A stretch of 45,482 nucleotides of DNA from an uncultured Bacteroidales bacterium (GCA_900320545.1 ONSU01000016.1:1-45482); one strand, 5' to 3'. Shown: positions 1 through 7,561, counted from the stretch's first letter. Notes: a model not told the origin generated them from the letters alone. A program made the numbers and translations.

Positions 1-509
1 AACATCAATTGATGGATTATTTGTATGCCGGAAGCATTAACACGATTCGAATGGAAACGTTGCTGTTCAAAAATGAAGTCCGATTGATTTCATGTTTAGT
101 TAGAATGGGTGCTAATGGTATCAGAGTTGACAACTTGTCTAGTGGGGGGATGTCCTGTAGTGTTGATGTTAATACAGGTCAATTATCATCTAAAGCATAT
201 GATTTTCATCGTTTGAATGTTACTTATGATCAGCATCCACAGGGCGGTAAGTTTGAAGGGGTCACTATCCCCAATTGGGAAAAATGTGTAGCCACTGTTA
301 AAGGGTTGGCCCCCAGATGTGGGAGATTTGCTAGATTGATCGGTTGGGACATAGCAATCTCCGAGAATGGAGAGCCGGTATTGATAGAGTGTAATATGAT
401 GGATTCTGGGTGTGAAAGCCTTCAATTAGACAATGGTCCTATGTTTGGTAATCTTACAGATGAAGTCCTTGAATATGTAAGAACTCATAAGAGAACAAGT
501 TATTGTTAA
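1..509 (+). CDS. Sugar-transfer-associated ATP-grasp protein, 5' end missing
   Basis: The frame is open to the left window edge, so the N-terminus is missing; the first in-window candidate start (TTG at 9, ATG at 12) is probably internal. The visible 166 residues match the C-terminal half of the ATP-grasp family associated with sugar transfer: an NTIR segment, an SSGG motif near residue 45, and the metal/ATP-binding IGWDIAI...PVLIECN segment near residues 110-127. Such proteins ligate a carboxylate to an amine or sugar with ATP and usually sit in capsule, O-antigen or exopolysaccharide clusters. The DNA is AT-rich compared with the core genes to the right, as is common for exchanged surface-polysaccharide loci. 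Its last 56 bases overlap the tail of the convergent tubulin-like gene. The family is fairly sure; the substrate is unknown. Confidence 0.8.
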   Translation, partial: HQLMDYLYAGSINTIRMETLLFKNEVRLISCLVRMGANGIRVDNLSSGGMSCSVDVNTGQLSSKAYDFHRLNVTYDQHPQGGKFEGVTIPNWEKCVATVKGLAPRCGRFARLIGWDIAISENGEPVLIECNMMDSGCESLQLDNGPMFGNLTDEVLEYVRTHKRTSYC

Positions 510-1824
510 AAAGAATGCCGTCTCCTCCACGGGAGTCGTACATCTGGGGAACCCAACCCTTTATCAGTTGGTCATTCTCGTTAACCGAGACATTGAAGTA
601 TCCAAAGTACTTTTTCAGGTTCGCAAGTTCTTCCCCATCCACATTGATACTGGAGAACATATTCCTCGTCGCAGCCTGGCTGACGAAGAAATCACTTCCC
701 TTCATATCAAGCCAGGAGGCTGCAAGCAAGAGTCCAAACTTCTTCTTCAGAAGTTCTGCGGATTCCTGTGCAAACAGGGGGAAATCAAGTTTCCCGTTCC
801 CATAATTGTGCGCGATGCACAGGAATTTCTTTGAACCATCGCTGGCAAAAGCATCCTTGCCCTTACTGCACTCACGGAAGAAATCATAGGCGGCAAATGC
901 GGCGATAAGCTCGATATAATCGGCAGGGTTGCGTTGTTCTCCTCCTCCTGTAACGCCTTTCGCTCCACCTTTAAGGACATCACGACTTTCATTTGTAGTG
1001 CGTCCAAGCAGGTACAATCTCCTATACGCCTCATTAACAGTTTTATCACTGTTATAAAACATAAGGGCTGCCTGCGAGTTGATCGCGAAGTTCTCACTTT
1101 TAGCAATGACCTCATTCAGCGATGCGGTATTGACATCAAACCTGAAATACGAGGTAAGTACGATGGAACCGAAATAATTGCTCGCGATGATATCCTTAGA
1201 TTCTCCGCCAATCAGTTTGCAGGCTTCGCGAAACGCCAGAGGAATAATCGGAATGGAGGATGCCCCGGTTCCACCAAAAACAGAGCCGAATACAAAGACG
1301 GGCTGGTTGTCAGCACTAAGAAGTATCTTCAAGAAATCACGAAGCTGGCTTGCCGTGTTGTCTCTTGAAGACTTGTAGGCTTCTTTAATGATAGCGTGGT
1401 ACATCAGCATCGAGCCCATCTGGGTCTGGGCCCTATAACCATGCTTTAGATTCATTCGGCGAACGGAATCATCCAGGAAAATATCGACAAGATCTGAAAC
1501 GTGCGTCTCATCATTATGCGCCCGCTCGTTTGAATAATTCGATATACTCTCGAACGAGCTGTCATCGGTATAGCCCGGAGTAAATTCATAATAATTGATG
1601 AATGCAGAAAAGAAGGTGTCGGACTTAGCCTTGTTACCATTCACTTTCTTATACGCATCAATTACTTCACGGAGACGGTCAAAGTTGCCATTGCCGCTGT
1701 CTGTATCCAAGGCCAGAATATGTACGTCCGTATTGTCATACATACCCATTGCGCACGTATGGACAAAACTTTCCAGACAGCGCATTCCTGTGCCGCCAAT
1801 GCCTATCAAGAAAACATTCTTCAT
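454..1824 (-). CDS. Tubulin/FtsZ-like GTPase (Tubulin_2-like), probably C-terminally truncated
   Basis: A 456-residue protein with the Rossmann-type start of the tubulin superfamily: GIGGTG at residues 8-13, LALDTD near 38-42, and the tubulin/FtsZ signature as FGGTGASS at 183-190. It is too divergent to be the cell-division FtsZ and fits the bacterial 'tubulin-like' group often found beside vWA proteins. It is the last gene of a four-gene minus-strand operon, starting 2 nt after the upstream stop. Its final 19 codons lie in the convergent ATP-grasp gene and look unlike protein selected in this frame, so the natural 3' end was probably lost at about 510. The role is unknown; GTP-dependent polymerisation is inferred from the family. 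Confidence is good for the fold and low for the function. Confidence 0.72.
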   Translation of the reverse strand: MKNVFLIGIGGTGMRCLESFVHTCAMGMYDNTDVHILALDTDSGNGNFDRLREVIDAYKKVNGNKAKSDTFFSAFINYYEFTPGYTDDSSFESISNYSNERAHNDETHVSDLVDIFLDDSVRRMNLKHGYRAQTQMGSMLMYHAIIKEAYKSSRDNTASQLRDFLKILLSADNQPVFVFGSVFGGTGASSIPIIPLAFREACKLIGGESKDIIASNYFGSIVLTSYFRFDVNTASLNEVIAKSENFAINSQAALMFYNSDKTVNEAYRRLYLLGRTTNESRDVLKGGAKGVTGGGEQRNPADYIELIAAFAAYDFFRECSKGKDAFASDGSKKFLCIAHNYGNGKLDFPLFAQESAELLKKKFGLLLAASWLDMKGSDFFVSQAATRNMFSSINVDGEELANLKKYFGYFNVSVNENDQLIKGWVPQMYDSRGGDGILFNNNLFSYEFLHIQGLHL

Positions 1825-1826
1825 CT

Positions 1827-2231
1827 TTACGCTTTCTTAGGGAAAATGGATTCCAGTTTTGTCCCCACACGCGATAATTTGACAAGAAGGAATCCGACAA
1901 TAAAGTACACAATGGCGGAAATGAATGCGCCGAGGAACAAATGAGTCATATATTTTGACACGAAAGCGGGAACCGTAATCCTGACCTTGAACATAAACCA
2001 GTTCAGGATAATGGCCCCTACAAAACTCACGAAACACATCACAAAAAACCAGATACGCCGCTTCTGACCTGACTTGTCATTCTTCCCCGGCTGCCACTTG
2101 ATGAGGTGGATGATCAGCAGCATAAGTGCAACGCAGACAATCGCAAGAGCAATATCGGCAAGATAGGTTGATGAGATGGCACTGGATAAAGCCGGCGCTG
2201 TTTTAATAACTGTTTTCACAATGTTCGTCAT
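1827..2231 (-). CDS. Small membrane protein of the vWA/tubulin-like operon
   Basis: About 134 residues with three hydrophobic segments: one near the N-terminus (DIALAIVCVALMLLIIHLI), then after a basic lysine/arginine-rich loop two more (FFVMCFVSFVGAIIL and LGAFISAIVYFIVGFLL). The ATG at 2231 is preferred. A TTG at 2252, directly after the upstream stop, would add seven residues. The gene lies between the vWA lipoprotein (21 nt upstream with this start) and the tubulin-like gene (2 nt downstream), so translation is probably coupled. I recognise no family. The context suggests an inner-membrane partner linking the periplasmic or outer-membrane vWA lipoprotein to the cytoplasmic tubulin-like protein; that is inference. 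Confidence 0.65.
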   Translation of the reverse strand: MTNIVKTVIKTAPALSSAISSTYLADIALAIVCVALMLLIIHLIKWQPGKNDKSGQKRRIWFFVMCFVSFVGAIILNWFMFKVRITVPAFVSKYMTHLFLGAFISAIVYFIVGFLLVKLSRVGTKLESIFPKKA

Positions 2232-2252
2232 AGTTGCTAGTATTACTTTCAA

Positions 2253-3581
2253 TTATAAACTATATGTGCTTATATATAATGTATATATAATAGCCGTTTT
2301 TTTATCAATAGGGCTCATGTCCGGATCTTTCAAAACCTGGGAAATACTTTCCATAATGGAGGTATTTGTCGCCTCTGCCTTTGAAGATGTGATACTTCTC
2401 CATTGAAAGGCGGAGTTTAACTCAGCATTGGAAGAAAAATTATCGGACACTTTGGTAACAACGATATCCACCTTTAGGAGATTGGGCCAGTCGGAAGAAA
2501 GCGTATTTCCCACCCCGTCAAAATCCCGATCTAGGGTCAGGACAATCTCTCCATCTTCCTCGAAGGAGCGTTTGTCAACAGCAAAGACACCTTTTACGGG
2601 AGTAACTCTGTGTGCTGACGGCATAACCTTTGCCGACGCATTCACGCTGTCAACATATTCCTGGTAATCCTCTGCGATCAAATATGCCACAGGCTCGATC
2701 TCTTCTATCTTATAGCCATCACACCCGGAAAGATTCACGAAGATTCCCCTTGTAATGTACCGTTCTTTCAAAGATCCCTCAGAAAGATATGCCTTTATAT
2801 CCTTCCAGGGAACCGCATATTCCTGCACCTCGCAGTCGGGATAAAGCCTACAATTATCTTCTACAGGTGATAAACTGACATTAATGTCCTGATCTTTTCC
2901 CTTCCTAAAAGCCACGGGGGCTCCGTTATTCAGATGCAGCATCTTCACGTCACCATTCTCGGGGGCACTTCTCACAAAGCGGTCGTAAATATTATTGGGC
3001 AGTTTTGAATCCGTAAACAGAAGATAAAAACGGAATTTGTTATACTTCCCGCTCTCCAGATAAGGTTCGCTAAAAATATAAATATCCCGCCCCTTTCTCA
3101 ACCAGACTCTGAACTCTTCCGCCAGATAAGGATTATTCAGGTTATCCCTGGTCGCGTCTTTCATATAATACTCCCCATCTGTAATCAAGACAGCCTGACG
3201 ATCTCCCGCCACAATATTGGCAACGGCCTGCTTAATATCGGCATGATTAACCTCTTTGATCGTGGACAGAAGTTGATATACTTTTTGAGGATCTTTTGTT
3301 TCTTCCGTGATTTTCGCTCCTTTAATGGAATAGAATGTTGGAGCACAATCAACAAAAGCCGGGCGCGTCTTCATATAATATTCCGACTTATAAGCCTCAG
3401 CCACACAGGTAGAGTAATCCACATAGAGATCGACATCCTTCACCATAGATGTAGGGGCCTCAGAGAAATTCAATTCGGCAAAATCTTTTATATAAGATAA
3501 GTCCTCTGAAATGTTACTGCCACAACCGAAAGCAACAATAAGAAGAATAGCCGGGATGAGGATACGACAATGCTTCATCAT
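2253..3581 (-). CDS. vWA-like lipoprotein
   Basis: About 442 residues. A lipoprotein signal peptide ends in AFGC (Cys near residue 20), followed by a Ser/Glu/Asp-containing stretch as in exported Bacteroidota lipoproteins. Two vWA-type metal-site motifs follow: a DYSTC segment near residue 55 in the DxSxS position and LITDG near residue 132. The C-terminal 250 residues are not recognised. Consecutive ATGs at 3581 and 3578 are both possible; a TTG at 3587 is less likely. It is the second gene of the operon, 33 nt after the B-box gene. vWA domains mediate metal-dependent protein binding, and vWA proteins are repeatedly paired with NTPases in bacterial regulatory and conflict loci. The assignment rests on two motifs only. 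Confidence 0.68.
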   Translation of the reverse strand: MMKHCRILIPAILLIVAFGCGSNISEDLSYIKDFAELNFSEAPTSMVKDVDLYVDYSTCVAEAYKSEYYMKTRPAFVDCAPTFYSIKGAKITEETKDPQKVYQLLSTIKEVNHADIKQAVANIVAGDRQAVLITDGEYYMKDATRDNLNNPYLAEEFRVWLRKGRDIYIFSEPYLESGKYNKFRFYLLFTDSKLPNNIYDRFVRSAPENGDVKMLHLNNGAPVAFRKGKDQDINVSLSPVEDNCRLYPDCEVQEYAVPWKDIKAYLSEGSLKERYITRGIFVNLSGCDGYKIEEIEPVAYLIAEDYQEYVDSVNASAKVMPSAHRVTPVKGVFAVDKRSFEEDGEIVLTLDRDFDGVGNTLSSDWPNLLKVDIVVTKVSDNFSSNAELNSAFQWRSITSSKAEATNTSIMESISQVLKDPDMSPIDKKTAIIYTLYISTYSL

Positions 3582-3614
3582 AATCAATAAAATAAAATAT
3601 ATACATAAAACGTA

Positions 3615-4115
3615 TTATCGCTTCATCTCAAGATCCTCAATCTTTGATGTCTTCTCAGCCACAAATAGATGAATATACTTAATCATTGCAGCGATAAAAC
3701 AAAAAACACCGATGAGCGTCGCAACGACAGCCCGGAACGAATAGATTACCATCATCCAGAAACAACCTGCAACGTTAAGGTTAAAGAACCAGGTTAAACC
3801 TAAGAGATTTGCATATCGCCAGCCGTACGGAGCAAAGAAAGCCACGGTGGTCAATATCCAGCCCCACGTCTTAGCCTCAGACAAACCAAACGTAATAAAA
3901 GCCACAAGCCCGGACAAGAGAATAGACACGGCAAGCGTCGTCAACATATCCCGCCGGGCCGCTTTTAAATTATCCCGCTCTTCTTGACGCAGCCGTTGAT
4001 AGCAATCATCGCACAAGCACGGAGTGTATTTCGAGGCACACTCGTGACATAAGGCTTTCCCACACTGAGTACAGCTTGCGACTGCCTCCTCCTGAGGATG
4101 AAAGTAACACTTCAT
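3615..4115 (-). CDS. B-box-type zinc finger membrane protein
   Basis: A 166-residue protein. The first 42 residues carry the cysteine/histidine pattern of a B-box-like zinc ribbon: Cys3, His6, a CTQC pair, a CHEC pair and a CLCDDC cluster. Such heads occur on many small bacterial membrane proteins. A charged linker (about 43-58) precedes about three hydrophobic segments (about 59-78, 85-100, 112-150), and the tail is charged. The ATG at 4115 has no competing upstream start. It is the first gene of the minus-strand operon, behind a roughly 250-nt leader. The zinc head is probably a cytoplasmic protein-interaction module on a membrane anchor. The specific role is unknown. Confidence 0.7.
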   Translation of the reverse strand: MKCYFHPQEEAVASCTQCGKALCHECASKYTPCLCDDCYQRLRQEERDNLKAARRDMLTTLAVSILLSGLVAFITFGLSEAKTWGWILTTVAFFAPYGWRYANLLGLTWFFNLNVAGCFWMMVIYSFRAVVATLIGVFCFIAAMIKYIHLFVAEKTSKIEDLEMKR

Positions 4116-4373
4116 TTCCTAAAAGTTGTCCCGCAAGCTCCATAACGAGGGATAATAATAGAAAGTGTGGAGCTTCCACTTATCAGTCCTGTAGGTTCCG
4201 GAAAGACCCTGTATTATGATAAGGCATACCCCACACTCGTATGATAGTAGTGAGATACACTGCCAACATACAGAGTGATGAGTGTTGCTATCCTAATACA
4301 ATGAAATTTTCCGGATTTCAGGACGGATGGCGTACACTTTCACCAAAAATATGTAAAGTCGTATTCGACAAAG

Positions 4374-4405
4374 CAAATATAAAACATTTTCTCTGCACAA
4401 ACAAA
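4374..4405 (-). promoter_or_regulatory. Bacteroidota-type promoter of the B-box/vWA/tubulin-like operon
   Basis: On the minus strand, TTTG (4405-4402) is followed after 20 nt by TATATTTG (4381-4374). This matches the Bacteroidota sigma-70 consensus TTTG-N19-21-TAnnTTTG. The expected transcription start is near 4367, about 250 nt before the first gene. Confidence 0.6.
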
Positions 4406-4496
4406 TCTTCTTTTAGTTTGTTGAGAACAAGCGCAAAGCCATCAATTGCATTTTTCTACATAATCAAAACGAATTCGTTTCGATTTTAGCGGATTC

Positions 4497-4550
4497 CATT
4501 GTTTGTTTCATTGTTTGTTCGTATATTTGCACTCCAGAACTGAAACAATG
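4497..4550 (+). promoter_or_regulatory. Candidate antitoxin operator: repeated CATTGTTT motifs
   Basis: The 8-mer CATTGTTT occurs as direct repeats at 4497-4504 and 4509-4516, and as its reverse complement AAACAATG at 4543-4550 over the start codon. The sites bracket the -33 and -7 elements. This is a plausible binding layout for the helix-turn-helix antitoxin encoded downstream. It is inference from position only. Confidence 0.4.
4499..4529 (+). promoter_or_regulatory. Promoter of the toxin-antitoxin-chaperone operon
   Basis: TATATTTG at 4522-4529 matches the Bacteroidota -7 element TAnnTTTG. A TTG at 4499-4501 lies 20 nt upstream and TTTG at 4502-4505 lies 16 nt upstream. Transcription should start near 4536, leaving a very short leader before the ATG at 4548. 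Confidence 0.6.
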
Positions 4551-4940
4551 GCCGACAAGGATGCAACATTAGAACAAGTTGATGCTTTCTTGAAAGAGTT
4601 TCAAGTTAAAGCAAAAGTGTTCGGCATAGATTATAACATCGACAAAGAGGAAAACCAGCAAACACTATTTGACCTTGAAATTCCCGCAAGCAAGCGTGAT
4701 GAGTACATCCTGTCATTAAAACCAGAGGATTATTACCAAGGACCAGATGTTAATGACTACGATCCCGATGAGGGCAATGTGTGGATGTTTGGAATCGGGA
4801 TAAAGAAAAGAGGACGAGGCAAAAAGATACCGATTTATATCAAGATTTACATCACCAAGGTTAATGGAGCTCCTAATTATTGTATCTCGTTCCATATAGC
4901 AAAGTTTGAAATGACATTCCCTTATAAAGCCACGTTATGA
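4548..4940 (+). CDS. MqsR-like mRNA interferase toxin of a TAC module
   Basis: About 130 residues from the ATG at 4548; an upstream in-frame start at 4503 lies inside the promoter and is rejected. The C-terminal half has the layout of Bacteroides MqsR-like toxins: an LKPEDYYQGP segment, a tryptophan-containing VWMFGIGI strand, a positively charged IPIYIKIYI strand and a CISFHIAKFEM strand ending in FPYK. It resembles the MqsR pattern of a DFYK-type helix followed by VYLKL and VSFKE strands. MqsR-family proteins are RelE-fold ribonucleases that cut mRNA. The stop codon overlaps the antitoxin start as ATGA, giving toxin-first order as in MqsRA. The family is recognised by pattern; activity is inferred. 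Confidence 0.68.
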   Translation: MADKDATLEQVDAFLKEFQVKAKVFGIDYNIDKEENQQTLFDLEIPASKRDEYILSLKPEDYYQGPDVNDYDPDEGNVWMFGIGIKKRGRGKKIPIYIKIYITKVNGAPNYCISFHIAKFEMTFPYKATL

Positions 4941-5512
4941 AAAGTCCTTTTACCGACGGAAACGTCACGAAACATTTTAAGTACGAGACTTATACTTTTA
5001 GGAATGAAAAGTATACAGTCAAGAGATTCTATTATCAATGTGTCGATACGGGAAGAACCTTCTCCAATGCCGAAGTTGATGATAAGGTGATGGCTGATTT
5101 GTACGCCCAATATCGTGAGCGGCATGGGATACCCTCTCCTTCTGATTTAAAGAGCCTGCGCGAAAAGTATGGACTCTCTTCTCATATTATGTCTAAGATA
5201 GCCGGAATCGGTATTAATCAATATGGTTTATACGAGAATGGTGAAATGCCCACTTTGTCTATTGGGTTGCGGCTGGCGTCCTTATTTGACAGAACATCTC
5301 TTCTGAAGAGTATTGAGAATGCCCGCGGAAAGTTGGGAAAAGACTATACAAGGGTTAAAGATTTGGTCGAATCCGGCTTCGAGCCTGTTTCCTACTCGTT
5401 TGAGAAGGTATACTACGGTGATTATGAAGAAATAATGCCATTCGCTTTCCCTTCCATCGCAATGACGATGAAGAATTCCCGTTGGGCAACATACGGCAAA
5501 AAACAGTTGTGA
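4937..5512 (+). CDS. MqsA/YgiT-like helix-turn-helix antitoxin with C-terminal extension
   Basis: 191 residues in three parts. The N-terminal part (1-50) is MqsA/YgiT-like, with MKSPFT and FYYQCVDTGRTF segments, but it has lost the usual CxxC zinc ligands. The middle part is a Xre-type helix-turn-helix (about 72-118) with the family's LREKYGLSS...GIGINQYGLYENGE signature. A C-terminal extension (about 120-191) is rich in Tyr, Phe and Pro. In known toxin-antitoxin-chaperone operons such an extension is the chaperone-addiction segment that makes the antitoxin depend on a SecB-like chaperone. It overlaps the toxin gene by 4 nt and ends 2 nt before the chaperone. It probably represses the operon through the CATTGTTT sites. 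Confidence 0.72.
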   Translation: MKSPFTDGNVTKHFKYETYTFRNEKYTVKRFYYQCVDTGRTFSNAEVDDKVMADLYAQYRERHGIPSPSDLKSLREKYGLSSHIMSKIAGIGINQYGLYENGEMPTLSIGLRLASLFDRTSLLKSIENARGKLGKDYTRVKDLVESGFEPVSYSFEKVYYGDYEEIMPFAFPSIAMTMKNSRWATYGKKQL

Positions 5513-5514
5513 TT

Positions 5515-5973
5515 ATGGAAGATCCCGATCATATCAAGTTCAGGCTTGTCTCGATTGCGAACGAGAAAACCTTAACGAATCCCGAGGGGTTTGACCTCTC
5601 TTCAATTTCAGATGAATCCCTGCAGTTCCAATACAAGATTGGAACGGTGATCAAATTCTCCGGAAATATCATCACAGTCACTCCCGGCATAAGGTATATG
5701 TTAGAGGGGGCCGTTCTTTTTGAATGCAGTGCGGAGTTTAATTTTTCCGTTCCATCTCTCGATACAGTAATGGAGGTCGATTGGGAGAATAAAAAATTGA
5801 ATATGAAGGTTAATATCTTTCCTTCTCTTCTTGGTGCAGCCTATAGTTCCCTCCGAGGAATTGTGTATGCCCGCACCTTGGCAACTCCGCTCGAAAAATA
5901 TCCCGTCCCGATGGTAGATACAAATACGCTTCTATCCAAGAACGGCATTACAGTTTTGGAATCGAGCAGATAG
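5515..5973 (+). CDS. SecB-like chaperone of a toxin-antitoxin-chaperone system
   Basis: 152 residues from the ATG at 5515; an in-frame TTG at 5482 overlaps the antitoxin and is rejected. Length and layout follow SecB: a long antiparallel sheet ([10 protein letters not shown]..., [11 protein letters not shown]..., [18 protein letters not shown]), then a helical C-terminal part with [20 protein letters not shown]. The [11 protein letters not shown] segment is typical of SecB-like proteins linked to Bacteroidales toxin-antitoxin loci. The position right after toxin and antitoxin, 2 nt from the antitoxin stop, supports a TAC chaperone that folds and protects the antitoxin rather than the general export chaperone. 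It ends 2 nt before obgE. Confidence 0.72.
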   Translation: MEDPDHIKFRLVSIANEKTLTNPEGFDLSSISDESLQFQYKIGTVIKFSGNIITVTPGIRYMLEGAVLFECSAEFNFSVPSLDTVMEVDWENKKLNMKVNIFPSLLGAAYSSLRGIVYARTLATPLEKYPVPMVDTNTLLSKNGITVLESSR

Positions 5974-5975
5974 TT

Positions 5976-6968
5976 ATGGCGGAGAGTAACTTTATAGACT
6001 ACGTAAGAATTTTCTGTGCAAGCGGGCACGGAGGGGCCGGGAGCGCGCATCTGCACCGGGCGAAGTATGTTCCGAAAGGCGGACCGGACGGCGGAGACGG
6101 CGGCCGGGGCGGCCACGTCATCCTGCGGACCAATCCGCAGCTGTGGACGCTCATCCACCTGAAGTACCGCAAGGTGGTCCGCGCCGAGAACGGGGCGGGC
6201 GGCAGTTTCGGCCTCCGGAAGGGCAAGAACGGAGAGGACATCGTCCTGGAGGTGCCCGTCGGAACGGTCGTCAAGGATGCCGAGAGCGAGGAGATTCTCT
6301 TCGAGATGGTCGATCCGGGAGAGGAGCGGATCCTCTGCCGCGGCGGTCGCGGCGGCTACGGCAACAACCATTTCAAGAGCCCCACCCAGCAGACACCGCG
6401 TTTCGCCCAGCCGGGCGAAGAGGGCGTGGAGGGATGGTTCATCCTGGAACTGAAGATTCTCGCGGACGTGGGTCTGGTCGGATTCCCCAACGCCGGGAAA
6501 TCCACCCTCCTCTCCAGCATCACCTCCGCCAGGCCGAAAATCGCCGATTACGCCTTCACCACCCTGGAGCCCAATCTCGGCATCGTCCGCTACCGGGACG
6601 ACCGTTCGTTCGTAATGGCCGACATTCCCGGCATCATCGAGGGCGCCCACGAAGGCCGCGGCATCGGCATCCGCTTCCTCCGTCACATCGAGCGGAACTC
6701 CGTCCTGCTGTTTATGGTCTCCTGCGAGGAGAAAGATATCGCGAAGAGCTACGAGATTCTCCTCGGCGAACTGAGGATGTACAACCCCGAACTTCTGGTG
6801 AAAGACCGGGTGCTGGCCATTACCAAGTGCGACCTCATGGATGCGAAGAAGAAAGAGCGCATCGCGAAGAAACTGCCCGGAGGACTCCCCTGCCTGTTTA
6901 TTTCCTCCGTCGCGGGGACGGGTCTCGAGGAACTCAAGGACGAACTCTGGAAAGCCCTCAACAAATGA
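5976..6968 (+). CDS. obgE: Obg-family GTPase ObgE/CgtA
   Basis: A 330-residue GTPase needed for 50S ribosome assembly and linked to the stringent response. The glycine-rich Obg fold fills residues 1-160 (repeated GG.GG.GG motifs near 36-46 and 122-131). The G domain has G1 GFPNAGKS at 169-176, G3 DIPG at 216-219 and G4 TKCD at 283-286, where Thr replaces the usual Asn. No C-terminal Obg extension is present, as is usual for short versions. The ATG at 5976 follows the SecB-like stop by 2 nt, and the base composition rises sharply in GC here. The stop overlaps the next gene as ATGA. I saw no separate promoter. Confidence 0.97.
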   Translation: MAESNFIDYVRIFCASGHGGAGSAHLHRAKYVPKGGPDGGDGGRGGHVILRTNPQLWTLIHLKYRKVVRAENGAGGSFGLRKGKNGEDIVLEVPVGTVVKDAESEEILFEMVDPGEERILCRGGRGGYGNNHFKSPTQQTPRFAQPGEEGVEGWFILELKILADVGLVGFPNAGKSTLLSSITSARPKIADYAFTTLEPNLGIVRYRDDRSFVMADIPGIIEGAHEGRGIGIRFLRHIERNSVLLFMVSCEEKDIAKSYEILLGELRMYNPELLVKDRVLAITKCDLMDAKKKERIAKKLPGGLPCLFISSVAGTGLEELKDELWKALNK

Positions 6969-7561
6969 GCACCCTCGAAGGATGGGATCAGCAAGCCACG
7001 CTGGCGCTCAACAGCCTGCACGTTCCCGGCTGGGATCATTTCTGGATGTTGATGTCGGACCGGTGGGTGTGGATTCCGTTCTATATCGTACTGATATACA
7101 TCATCTTCCGCCGGCTCGGCTGGAAGCGGGGGCTTGTGCTCGTCGGCGCCGTCATCGTCGCCTTCCTCATCAGTGACCGCATCTCCACACTGGTAAAATT
7201 CGGCGTAGGACGCCTGCGGCCCTGCTACACGACCTGCCTGCTGGAGAGCGGGCTGCGGACATCCGAGTCGCGCGGCGGCTTTTTCGGCTTCTTCTCCGCC
7301 CATGCCAGCAACGCCTTCATGCTGATCGCCTGCATCGTTACCGGACTCCGGACCGACAAGTCACGGTCCCACAACGACATCGCCGCCCTCGGCTATACCT
7401 GGGCGGCGCTGGTCGCGTTCAGCCGCGTGATGGTGGGCAAACATTTCCTCGGAGACATCCTCGTCGGCACCGCATTCGGCCTGCTGCTGGGCTGGGCCCT
7501 GGGTCTGCTCGCCAGATACTGCTTCAGGCGTCTGGAGCCCGGGGCGGCTACTTGTAGGTAA
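6965..7561 (+). CDS. PAP2-family membrane phosphatase
   Basis: 198 residues starting at the ATG that overlaps the obgE stop (ATGA), so the two are translationally coupled. The PAP2 triad motifs are present: K78-x6-R85-P86, the central SAHA segment at 111-114 (in place of PSGH, keeping the histidine) and SR-x5-H-x3-D with Ser153, His160 and Asp164. Five or so hydrophobic segments make it an integral membrane enzyme. Such proteins dephosphorylate lipid pyrophosphates, most often undecaprenyl diphosphate for peptidoglycan and surface-glycan carrier recycling; other lipid phosphates are possible. It converges on the beta-propeller gene with a 14-bp overlap. Confidence 0.88.
   Translation: MSTLEGWDQQATLALNSLHVPGWDHFWMLMSDRWVWIPFYIVLIYIIFRRLGWKRGLVLVGAVIVAFLISDRISTLVKFGVGRLRPCYTTCLLESGLRTSESRGGFFGFFSAHASNAFMLIACIVTGLRTDKSRSHNDIAALGYTWAALVAFSRVMVGKHFLGDILVGTAFGLLLGWALGLLARYCFRRLEPGAATCR

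Larger units (their letters stand above)
4116..4547. other. Intergenic region between the divergent operons
   Basis: A 432-base AT-rich gap. It holds a minus-strand promoter at 4374-4405, a roughly 250-nt untranslated leader for the B-box/vWA/tubulin-like operon (4116-4367), and at its right end the promoter and repeated motifs of the toxin-antitoxin-chaperone operon. The leader has a minus-strand reading frame from about 4268 to 4182 that would encode about 28 residues, without a recognisable family. A plus-strand ORF at 4241-4489 has no homology I recognise and crosses the opposite promoter, so it is not called. Confidence 0.6.

Noticed and set aside
454-1824. Cell-division FtsZ
   Set aside because: The protein has only the general tubulin motifs, lacks the typical FtsZ T4/T7 sequence and C-terminal peptide, and is outside a division cluster.
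4241-4489. 82-codon plus-strand frame in the gap before the TAC module
   Set aside because: It has no recognisable family, crosses the opposite-strand promoter, and ends before the TAC promoter; probably chance.
4937-5512. Panacea (DUF4065/SocA-type) antitoxin fusion
   Set aside because: The N-terminal and helix-turn-helix parts resemble that group, but the C-terminal extension is too short and lacks its pattern, and the following SecB-like gene fits a TAC antitoxin better.
6143-6960. Frame-shifted extension of the PAP2 gene back through obgE
   Set aside because: The upstream part is an Arg/Gly-rich out-of-frame reading of obgE; the real PAP2 start is the ATG overlapping the obgE stop.
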